Assembly: GCA_037447125.1 (NCBI GenBank)
Contig: JBBIHG010000156.1
Coordinates: 1-5,498 of the forward strand
Length of the DNA: 5,498 nt
Direction: 5' to 3'
Source of the DNA: UBA2029 sp037447125
GTDB lineage: Bacteria > Chloroflexota > Anaerolineae > Aggregatilineales > Aggregatilineaceae
A model generated the notes under the pieces. The model ran no database searches, was not told the origin of the DNA, and saw nothing but the letters and a program-made list of their open reading frames with translations. The position numbers and the translations under genes are program-made. Below are positions 1-4,730 of this stretch, piece by piece. Each line of letters starts with the position of its first letter. Position 1 is the first letter of the stretch.

Positions 1-73
1 CCTTGGCCAGCAGGTCTATCCCGTTGCGCAGCCCGCTGCGCGCTTCCTGGTCGAACGTCAACTGCTTCGCCAT
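1..73 (-). CDS. groEL: 60 kDa chaperonin GroEL, N-terminal fragment (runs off the window)
   Basis: Reading the minus strand from the ATG at 73-71 gives MAKQLTFDQEARSG, then LRNGIDLLAK. This is the typical start of bacterial GroEL (MAKQ-x-x-F-x-x-EAR, then a helix ending in LA). Only 24 codons lie in the window; the ATPase, intermediate and apical domains are outside it. GroEL forms the cytoplasmic double-ring folding chamber that works with GroES and ATP. A purine-rich Shine-Dalgarno (GAGGAG) lies about 11 bases before the ATG. groES normally sits directly upstream of groEL, but the 320 bp upstream here contain no groES-like reading frame, so this is a groEL without an adjacent upstream groES, possibly a second copy. 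Identification is from the N-terminus only, which is short but distinctive. Confidence 0.85.
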   Translation of the reverse strand, partial: MAKQLTFDQEARSGLRNGIDLLAK

Positions 74-98
74 GAGTGTATTCGCTCCTCTTTGCGTC

Positions 99-129
99 GT
101 TATCTGTGTGCTGGCAGCGTGCCCGTCAA
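99..129 (-). promoter_or_regulatory. candidate sigma-70-type promoter for groEL
   Basis: On the minus strand TTGACG (129-124) is followed after 19 bases by GATAAC (104-99). The first box matches TTGACA at 5/6 and the second matches TATAAT at 4/6. Transcription would start near position 92, giving a leader of about 20 bases that carries the GAGGAG ribosome binding site. The spacer is longer than optimal, so this is a tentative call. Confidence 0.3.
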
Positions 130-212
130 TCAGCGGACGAGCCCGACTTCCCAGAGGTTGGATGCGCCCGCACGCGGCAGGTCGCATCGCCCACCGGGAG
201 GAGGCCCGCAAC

Positions 213-234
213 CGGAGCCATTGTACCGGCTCCG
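213..234. repeat. 7-bp inverted repeat in the groEL/M24 intergenic region
   Basis: CGGAGCC (213-219) and GGCTCCG (228-234) are perfect reverse complements around an 8-base loop, ATTGTACC. On the minus strand the loop contains TACAAT, a 5/6 match to a -10 box, but no acceptable -35 box lies 16-18 bases upstream of it. It could be an operator, an RNA hairpin in a longer groEL leader, or chance in GC-rich DNA. Confidence 0.4.
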
Positions 235-393
235 CCGCGCGATCCACGTTAGAAACGCATATAAACCTTCATAGAAGGCTATCAGAAATGGCAGGGGGCA
301 TTTCCGCCATGCCCTGTGCGCTACCCGCTCACTTGTGATAGGCTAGTAGGCGGGCCTTTGCATCTACATGATACCGGCTATTGAGGGCACATC

Positions 394-1488
394 ATGGATT
401 ACACATCAGAAGTTCAGACCAAGCTGGCGCGCGTCCGCGCGCTGATGGACGCGCAGGGCGTGGACACGCTGTGGCTGCGCACGGTGAGCAGCGTCGCCTG
501 GATCACCGGCGGGGTGGATACCGCCGTCAACCACGCCGACACGATGGGCGTGGCCAGCGTGGTGATCACGCCCGACACGGCCACCGTATACACGAACAGC
601 ATCGAAGGGCCGCGCCTGTCCGGGGAGGACGACATTGAAGCGCGGGGTTTCGCCCTGCGCGTCACGCCGTGGGAGCGCCCGCAGCCAGCGGGCCTGGGCG
701 ACGTGGTGGGCGTTGACGCCCCGCTGGACGGGGCCAAAGTCCTCAGCCGTGAGCTGAAGGCGCTGCGCTCGCGCCTGCTGCCGGTCGAAGTCGAGCGTTA
801 CCGTGGCCTGGGCCGTGCCTGTGCTGCGGCGATGAACGCGGCCATCCAGCGCGTGCGGCCCGGCATGAGCGAATGGCAGATCGCCGCCGCGCTGGCCCGC
901 GAGACGTATGCCCACGGTGCGACGCCGATCGTCGTGCTGATCGCCAGCGATGAGCGCATTCACCGCTACCGCCACCCCCTGCCCACCGCCAAGATCATGG
1001 ACTGCTATGGCATGCTCGTGCTGTGCGCGCGCCAGGCGGGGCTGGTCTGCTCGATCACGCGGCTGGCCCACTTCGGGGCGCTGCCGCCCGAGATCCGTAC
1101 CAAAATGGACGCCTGCGCTGAAGTAGACGCGGCGATCATTGCTGCGTCGCAGCCGGGCGCTGTGCTCAGCGCGCTGTTCAAGACGCTGCAGGACGCTTAT
1201 GCTCGTGCCGGATTCGCCGATGAGTGGAAGCTGCATCACCAGGGCGGCACTGCCGGCTATGAGGCGCGCGAGTTCATCGCCAACCCCAGCGAGACCGAAA
1301 CCCTGGAAGCGGGCATGGTCTGCGCGTGGAACCCATCCATCACCGGCGTCAAGTCGGAGGATACGATCCTGGTGCCGCAAGCAGGCGAAACCCATGAGAT
1401 TCTGACCGCCATTGACGACTGGCCGGTGCGGGCCGTTGTCGCCGGGGAACAGATCGTCAGGCGCCCGCTGATTCTGGAAGTACTTTAG
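394..1488 (+). CDS. M24-family (aminopeptidase P/creatinase fold) protein lacking most metal ligands
   Basis: The 364-residue product has the two-domain layout of Xaa-Pro peptidases: a creatinase-type N-terminal domain (about residues 5-125) and a C-terminal pita-bread domain (about 135-345). Recognisable landmarks are RHPLPT (193-198), SITR (220-223, matching the SDxTR segment), HHQGG (281-285, matching the GHG histidine segment), EAGMVCAWNP (305-314, matching the first ligand-glutamate segment) and SEDTILV (321-327, matching the second). In catalytic members two Asp, one His and two Glu bind two metal ions. Here the Asp positions read as non-acidic residues, the GHG histidine reads as Gly, and the first Glu is Asn313; only Glu322 is clearly kept. 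It may therefore be a non-peptidase or use another chemistry. The start is supported by GAGGG about seven bases before the ATG. It appears to be transcribed alone, and its 3' end overlaps the convergent phosphoesterase gene by 32 bp. The family assignment is firm; the function is open. Confidence 0.85.
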   Translation: MDYTSEVQTKLARVRALMDAQGVDTLWLRTVSSVAWITGGVDTAVNHADTMGVASVVITPDTATVYTNSIEGPRLSGEDDIEARGFALRVTPWERPQPAGLGDVVGVDAPLDGAKVLSRELKALRSRLLPVEVERYRGLGRACAAAMNAAIQRVRPGMSEWQIAAALARETYAHGATPIVVLIASDERIHRYRHPLPTAKIMDCYGMLVLCARQAGLVCSITRLAHFGALPPEIRTKMDACAEVDAAIIAASQPGAVLSALFKTLQDAYARAGFADEWKLHHQGGTAGYEAREFIANPSETETLEAGMVCAWNPSITGVKSEDTILVPQAGETHEILTAIDDWPVRAVVAGEQIVRRPLILEVL

Positions 1489-2431
1489 GCGCGCGCTCCA
1501 GCGCTGAAGGGAACCCTGCCAGGGGCGTATCGCATATACGCCCCTGCGGGATCTCCTCGTTCGGTGCAGGCCCCGCCGCCAGGGTGATCACGGCGAACTC
1601 CGGGCGGCAGTTGAGGCGGACCACGACCCAGCCCGTGCCTGTCCCCACCGTGACGAAAAGCTGCAAGTTGCCGATGGTGTACAGCCCCGCCGGGTACGCC
1701 TTGCCGCCACGCGGCAGGAGGAGTGGGCGTCCGCCGGGCAGGCAAACCTGCCCGCCGTGCGAGTGCCCGGAAAGCTGCAGGGCGATGCGCGGGTCGGCGG
1801 CGGCGCGCGGGGCGAAGTCCGGCGCATGAGAGAGCAGGATGGCTGGCTGGCCGGCCGGAGCGCCGTCCATGGCCGCGCGCAAATCCGGCGTGCCCTCCAA
1901 GATATCGTCTATCCCGGCCAGCAGCAGCGCATCTTCGCCGCGCCGCAGCGTATGCGACGCATTGTGCAGCAGCCCGATCCCCGCCGCGCGCAGCAGGGCC
2001 GCCACGCGATGTGGCCCGACGAAGTGATCGTGGTTGCCCAGCACGCCCCAGGCACCATCGGGAGCGCGCAGCGCGCTCAGCAGCGCCTCGCCCTCAGCCA
2101 GGCCGTCGCGCCCGCCGGTGGCGAAGTCGCCGGTGAGGGCGATCAGGTCGGGGCGCTCGCGCTGGACGGCGGCAGCGATCACCGGCAGGCGGGTGTGGTT
2201 CAGGCGCACGCCCAGGTGCAGGTCGGACAGGTGGGCGATGCGATAGCCCTCGAAGGCGGGCGACAGCCCTGGCACGCGCAACGTCAGGCGGGTGATGCGC
2301 AGCCAGCGCGTCTCCACCTGCCAGGCATAGCCGCCCACGGCCAGCGCGAGTCCGGCCAGGGTGGATACAGCGCGCACCCGGCCCGGGGCGGCGCCGTCTG
2401 CGGCGAATGGCCTCAACAGCGTCCCTCTCAT
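1457..2431 (-). CDS. membrane-anchored calcineurin-like metallophosphoesterase (YaeI-like)
   Basis: This 324-residue protein has the full set of calcineurin-type metal motifs: D70-L-H72, G101-D102, G132-N-H-D135, H202 (SHAPD) and G222-H-S-H225-GG. These bind two metal ions and catalyse phosphoester hydrolysis. An arginine-containing N-terminus is followed by a hydrophobic segment (about residues 19-38), so the enzyme is probably tethered to the membrane with its catalytic domain on one face, as in YaeI-type proteins; the natural substrate is unknown. The family domain appears to end near LNCRPEFAVITL (273-284). The last ~40 residues look like added sequence: residues 296-304 are encoded by a palindromic repeat, and the final codons run antisense into the M24 gene. 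The ATG at 2431 is the first possible start because an in-frame stop lies seven codons upstream without a start between. No strong ribosome site precedes it, so translation may be coupled to the small ORF ending 18 bases upstream. Confidence 0.88.
   Translation of the reverse strand: MRGTLLRPFAADGAAPGRVRAVSTLAGLALAVGGYAWQVETRWLRITRLTLRVPGLSPAFEGYRIAHLSDLHLGVRLNHTRLPVIAAAVQRERPDLIALTGDFATGGRDGLAEGEALLSALRAPDGAWGVLGNHDHFVGPHRVAALLRAAGIGLLHNASHTLRRGEDALLLAGIDDILEGTPDLRAAMDGAPAGQPAILLSHAPDFAPRAAADPRIALQLSGHSHGGQVCLPGGRPLLLPRGGKAYPAGLYTIGNLQLFVTVGTGTGWVVVRLNCRPEFAVITLAAGPAPNEEIPQGRICDTPLAGFPSALERAPKVLPESAGA
1520..1546. repeat. GGGGCGTAT-type palindromic repeat, copy 1 (inside the phosphoesterase 3' end)
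   Basis: CAGGGGCGTAT (1520-1530) and ATACGCCCCTG (1536-1546) form a perfect 11-bp stem around the loop CGCAT. The core GGGGCGTAT/ATACGCCCC recurs at 5477-5498, so this is a repeated element and not a chance hairpin. It lies 31 bp past the stop of the rightward M24 gene and inside the last part of the leftward phosphoesterase gene. No T-run follows on either strand, so it is not a standard intrinsic terminator, although it could stabilise either mRNA 3' end. Confidence 0.75.
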
Positions 2432-2449
2432 GCGGGCGTCAAGATGCTC

Positions 2450-2521
2450 TCACAGCCCGGCCAACAGCACGATAAGCACGATCAAGCCGACGAGCAGGGC
2501 GATCAGGGTGTTGGGGTCCAT
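2450..2521 (-). CDS. 23-residue hydrophobic small protein upstream of the phosphoesterase
   Basis: On the minus strand an ATG at 2521-2519 opens a 23-codon frame ending in TGA at 2450. The product begins MDPNTLIALLVG and is otherwise almost entirely Leu, Ile, Val, Gly and Ala, ending LLAGL. It would form a single membrane-spanning helix with a short acidic/polar N-terminus and no C-terminal tail. A very strong Shine-Dalgarno, GGGGAGGAG (2537-2529), precedes the ATG with GGAGG nine bases away, much better than the site before the next gene. A candidate promoter lies about 55 bases further upstream. The frame ends 18 bases before the phosphoesterase ATG on the same strand, so the two are probably cotranscribed. 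It may be a small membrane subunit or a leader peptide that delivers ribosomes to the phosphoesterase start. I do not recognise a named family. Confidence 0.55.
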   Translation of the reverse strand: MDPNTLIALLVGLIVLIVLLAGL

Positions 2522-2574
2522 CGGGCGGCTCCTCCCCGGCCTGAGCCGGTCACGGTCGGCGGCACGGTCGCCCC

Positions 2575-2604
2575 AGCATACCGCAGGCGAGCGCTGCCGG
2601 GCAA
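2575..2604 (-). promoter_or_regulatory. candidate promoter for the small ORF and phosphoesterase
   Basis: On the minus strand TTGCCC (2604-2599) and TATGCT (2580-2575) are separated by 18 bases; each matches the sigma-70 consensus at 4/6. Transcription would begin near 2568, leaving about 47 bases of leader before the small ORF start at 2521. The position is sensible but the boxes are moderate. Confidence 0.35.
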
Positions 2605-2673
2605 CGACCGGCTGCGAACGCGGTGATGGGTGTGTACAGAACCTGTCAGACAGTATGCCGCGTCCCGGTTTAC

Positions 2674-2767
2674 CTCACCCCCGCTCGGCCCACTGACGTG
2701 GGCCTCGCCGCCCCCTCTCCATTCGAATGGAGAGGGGGCAAGCCGAGCGTAGCGAGGCTGGGGTGAG
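2674..2767. repeat. compound inverted-repeat element with terminal CTCACCCC/GGGGTGAG
   Basis: The element is bounded by CTCACCCC (2674-2681) and GGGGTGAG (2760-2767), which are perfect reverse complements. Inside them GCTCGGC (2683-2689) pairs with GCCGAGC (2742-2748). Two further hairpins sit within: GGCCCAC/GTGGGCC (2687-2693 and 2698-2704, loop TGAC) and a perfect 30-bp palindrome at 2710-2739 centred on TTCGAA. CCTCGC (2703-2708) can also pair with GCGAGG (2752-2757). The whole would fold as a branched cruciform. It carries no coding sequence. It resembles a short non-autonomous, MITE- or REP-like dispersed repeat. No target-site duplication is obvious in the flanks. It lies between divergent units, where a terminator would not be needed. 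Confidence 0.7.
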
Positions 2768-2886
2768 ATCATTATCCCCACGGCAAGCGATTTGGTGACA
2801 GCCTTTGCGCACTCCCCGATAGCCCGCGATGTCTCCCTGAGCGCCCGCCCGCTGATCGTAATCTCCGAATCGAGAATCGCTACAGA

Positions 2887-2900
2887 TGTAAAGGTTTACA
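2887..2900. promoter_or_regulatory. operator-like palindrome over the cbiM -35 box
   Basis: TGTAAA-GG-TTTACA is a perfect 6-2-6 inverted repeat whose right arm is itself the -35 hexamer of the cbiM promoter. A dimeric regulator bound here would block RNA polymerase, which fits metal-responsive repression of an importer. The sequence does not match the operators I know for NikR, Fur, Zur or MntR, so the regulator is not assigned. Confidence 0.55.
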
Positions 2901-2923
2901 ACAACGAAGAATGGTGCTATAGT
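2895..2923 (+). promoter_or_regulatory. sigma-70-type promoter of the cbiMQO operon
   Basis: TTTACA (2895-2900, 5/6 match to TTGACA) is followed after exactly 17 bases by TATAGT (2918-2923, 5/6 match to TATAAT). TG at 2915-2916 adds an extended -10 element. Transcription should begin near 2930, giving a leader of only about 38 bases. That is far too short for a cobalamin riboswitch. It is the best promoter in the window, and it lies in an AT-richer pocket of otherwise GC-rich DNA. Confidence 0.75.
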
Positions 2924-2950
2924 TGGGACTGCGACGCACTGGAGCACTTT

Positions 2951-2959
2951 GAGGAGGGG
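2951..2959 (+). promoter_or_regulatory. strong Shine-Dalgarno that sets the cbiM start
   Basis: GAGGAGGGG lies with its GGAGG core ten bases before the ATG at 2968. No comparable site precedes codon 9 (CTG, followed by the His codon), where family alignments would place the N-terminus. This favours translation from 2968, so an eight-residue extension is really made. Confidence 0.65.
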
Positions 2960-2967
2960 CACCTGTC

Positions 2968-3930
2968 ATGTTCTTGAAACCGATCCTGGCTCTGCATATT
3001 CCCGATGGCTTTGTCTCCCTGCCGGTGGCCGTAGTGGGCTGGCTGCTGATGGCTCTGCTGGTGGGGCTGGCCCTGCGCCAGGCGCGCGCTGAGTTCGGTG
3101 ACCGCCAGATTCCGCTCATGGGCATTCTGGCAGCGTTCGTCTTTGCCGCCCAGATGATCAACTTCCCGGTGGCGGGGGGGACGACAGGGCATCTCATTGG
3201 CGGCATGTTGGTGGCGGTGCTGGTGGGGCCGTGGGCCGCCGTGCTGGTGATGACCACTGTCCTGGCTGTGCAGGCGTTTCTGTTCCAGGACGGCGGGCTG
3301 CTGGCGCTGGGCTTCAACGTCTTCAACATGGGCATCCTGGCCTCCTTCTCTGGCTATGCCGTCTACTTGTGGGCGCGCAAGGCGCTGGGCGCCCGGCGCA
3401 ACGCCCCTCTGATTGGCGCCGGGCTGGGCGCGTGGGTGTCGGTGGAGCTGGCGGCGATGGCCACCGCGCTGCAGTTGGCCGCCTCTGGCACGTCGCCGCT
3501 GAGCGTGGCGCTGCCCGCTATGGTGGGCATTCACGCCCTGATCGGCCTTGGCGAGGCGCTGATCACCGTGGGCGCGCTGGCTTTCATCCGCCAGGCCCGG
3601 CCCGATCTGCTCGGCGCGCCGTCTTCTGCTGCCGTGCGCCAGGCCACGCTGATCGCCGGCGGACTGGCCATCGCCCTGGCGGTTGCTTTCGCGTCACCGC
3701 TGGCCGACCCCAACCCGGACGGTCTGGAGCGCGTGGCCGAGGACAAGGCGTTCATGGACAAGGCTGAAGACCCGCCCTATGAGCTTCTGCCCGACTACAC
3801 GGTGCCCTTCATCGAGCACGAAGCCCTGACCACGATAGCCGCCGGGGTGATCGGCGTGCTGGTCGTGACGGGCATCGGCTTTGGGGTGCCGCGGCTGGCG
3901 CGCCCCACTCGCAGCAGCCATAAGGCGTGA
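2968..3930 (+). CDS. cbiM: ECF transporter metal-binding component CbiM/NikM fused to a PDGLE (CbiN/NikN-like) domain
   Basis: This 320-residue integral membrane protein is the substrate-capturing S component of a cobalt or nickel ECF importer. The N-terminal part (about residues 9-215) is CbiM/NikM-like: HIPDGF (10-15), the loop VAGGTTGHLIGG (68-79) and FNVFNMGI, with several hydrophobic helices. In characterised NikM the metal is held by the N-terminal amine, His2 and His67. Here His10 and His75 have that same spacing if Leu9 is taken as residue 1. The C-terminal part has a helix (about 228-245), the hallmark PDGLE motif (250-254), a polar loop ending near EHEAL, and a final helix (288-306); it corresponds to the separate CbiN/NikN subunit. 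The gene starts 38 bases after a predicted transcription start with a strong Shine-Dalgarno and ends one base into the cbiQ start codon. Oddly, eight residues (MFLKPILA) precede the usual N-terminus. The choice between cobalt and nickel cannot be made from sequence alone. Confidence 0.9.
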   Translation: MFLKPILALHIPDGFVSLPVAVVGWLLMALLVGLALRQARAEFGDRQIPLMGILAAFVFAAQMINFPVAGGTTGHLIGGMLVAVLVGPWAAVLVMTTVLAVQAFLFQDGGLLALGFNVFNMGILASFSGYAVYLWARKALGARRNAPLIGAGLGAWVSVELAAMATALQLAASGTSPLSVALPAMVGIHALIGLGEALITVGALAFIRQARPDLLGAPSSAAVRQATLIAGGLAIALAVAFASPLADPNPDGLERVAEDKAFMDKAEDPPYELLPDYTVPFIEHEALTTIAAGVIGVLVVTGIGFGVPRLARPTRSSHKA

Positions 3931-4712
3931 TGGTCCGCCTCGAACGCTACCAGCCAGGCCACAGCCCCCTTCACCAGGGCGATCCACGGGTGAAGGTGGT
4001 GGTGGCCTTTGTCCTGATCGGTGGGATCGCTCTGACGCCGACGAGCGCCTGGCCCGCCTACCCCGCCATATGGACGCTGGTGGGCGGGCTGACGGCGCTG
4101 GCCGGGCTGAGCGTCTGGCGGCTGGCCCGCCTGGGGAGCGTGGCCCTGCCCTTCATGTTGGCCGCCCTGCCGCTGCTCTTCACCGTGCCCGGCGAGACGC
4201 TGACCGTCGGTGGGACCATCGCCATCAGCCAGGCGGGGCTGGCCCGCTTCACGGCCATCCTGCTCAAGAGCTGGCTATCGGTGCAGGTGGCGCTGCTGCT
4301 GGCCATGACCACCCCTTTCAACGACCTGGTGTGGGCGTTGGGCAGCCTGCGCGTGCCGGGCACGCTGGTGACGCTGATCGCCTTCATGGTGCGCTACCTG
4401 TCCACGCTGAGCGACGAGGCAGGCCGCTTGCTGCGCGCTCGCGCCGCGCGCAGCGCTCAGGCAGAGGGACGACGGGCAGGAGGATCGCTGCGGTGGCGGG
4501 CGCGGGTCGCTGGCGGCATGGTGGGCAATCTGTTTCTGCGCAGCTACGAGCGCAGCGAGCGAGTCCACGCAGCGATGGTGGCGCGCGGCTACGCCGGGGA
4601 GATGCGCTGGCTCGCGCCGCCGGCGCTCTCCTGGCGGGCGGTGACTGCCGGGGCCGTGCCGCTGGCTATCCTGGGTCTCATCGAGCTGGCGGCAGCGATC
4701 TGGTGGGGGTAG
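3930..4712 (+). CDS. cbiQ: ECF transporter transmembrane coupling protein CbiQ/NikQ (EcfT)
   Basis: The 260-residue protein is the T component that links the metal-binding CbiM to the ATPase in the cytoplasmic membrane. It begins with the family-typical run ending HQGDPRVKV (residues 15-23), then has hydrophobic segments at about 22-38, 45-63, 69-86, 106-127, 143-160 and 236-257. The long cytoplasmic helical region between the last two carries two Ala-Arg-containing coupling motifs, ARS (173-175) and ARG (218-220, in MVARGY), which dock into grooves of the ATPase dimer. The ATG at 3930 shares its A with the cbiM stop TGA, an arrangement that couples translation; AAGG lies four bases before it. 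A GTG at 3927 would add one residue but leaves almost no spacing to that site, so the ATG is preferred. Length and motifs are normal for the family. Confidence 0.9.
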   Translation: MVRLERYQPGHSPLHQGDPRVKVVVAFVLIGGIALTPTSAWPAYPAIWTLVGGLTALAGLSVWRLARLGSVALPFMLAALPLLFTVPGETLTVGGTIAISQAGLARFTAILLKSWLSVQVALLLAMTTPFNDLVWALGSLRVPGTLVTLIAFMVRYLSTLSDEAGRLLRARAARSAQAEGRRAGGSLRWRARVAGGMVGNLFLRSYERSERVHAAMVARGYAGEMRWLAPPALSWRAVTAGAVPLAILGLIELAAAIWWG

Positions 4713-4730
4713 CAAGGGGCACGTCCGGCC

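Larger units (their letters stand above)
74..393. other. divergent intergenic region between groEL and the M24 gene
   Basis: This 320-bp stretch lies between two genes read away from each other, so promoters for both should be inside it. I see no supported gene here: the frames that cross it show no recognisable family and no groES. It holds a candidate groEL promoter near its left end and three small inverted repeats: 213-234, 266-278 (CCTTC-ATA-GAAGG) and roughly 292-316 (an imperfect CAGG..GCAT / ATGCCCTG stem). I could not find a CIRCE operator (TTAGCACTC-N9-GAGTGCTAA). No convincing -35/-10 pair stands out for the rightward gene; TATAAA at 260-265 is a good -10 match but has no -35 partner. 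Confidence 0.5.
2522..2967. other. divergent intergenic region between the small ORF and cbiM
   Basis: This 446-bp stretch separates a leftward and a rightward transcription unit. From left to right it holds the small-ORF ribosome site, a candidate leftward promoter (2575-2604), a short CTGTC-A-GACAG palindrome (2643-2653), the compound inverted-repeat element (about 2674-2767), about 110 bp in which I see no strong feature apart from a short direct repeat of GAATCG (2867-2872 and 2874-2879), and the cbiM promoter/operator and ribosome site (2887-2959). Frames crossing it are short and match no family I know. Confidence 0.6.

Noticed and set aside
74..90. Possible CIRCE half-site (GAGTGTA) next to the groEL start
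   Set aside because: Only a partial match to GAGTGCTAA is present and there is no TTAGCACTC arm at the required 9-base spacing.
406..1395. Long 329-codon open frame on the minus strand opposite the M24 gene
   Set aside because: It is exactly antisense to a well-supported gene, shows an Arg/His/Gln/Ala-rich low-complexity composition typical of shadow frames in GC-rich DNA, and has no recognisable motif.
1520..1546. Intrinsic terminator for the M24 gene
   Set aside because: The stem is strong, but no T-run follows on either strand, and the same core recurs elsewhere, so a repeat is the better description.
1757..2626. 289-codon open frame on the plus strand opposite the phosphoesterase
   Set aside because: It is antisense to a gene with all calcineurin-type motifs and has the repetitive Arg/Gln/Gly/Ala composition of a shadow; no family features are seen.
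2643..2653. CTGTC-A-GACAG palindrome as an operator
   Set aside because: It is an 11-bp palindrome not aligned with either candidate promoter and matches no operator I know; chance is likely.
2768..2967. Possible cobalamin riboswitch upstream of cbiM
   Set aside because: I could not find a B12 box or the surrounding stems, and the predicted transcription start leaves only about 38 leader bases.
2792..2977. 61-codon plus-strand frame just before cbiM
   Set aside because: It runs through the operator, promoter and ribosome site of cbiM and overlaps the cbiM start, so the DNA is better explained as regulatory.
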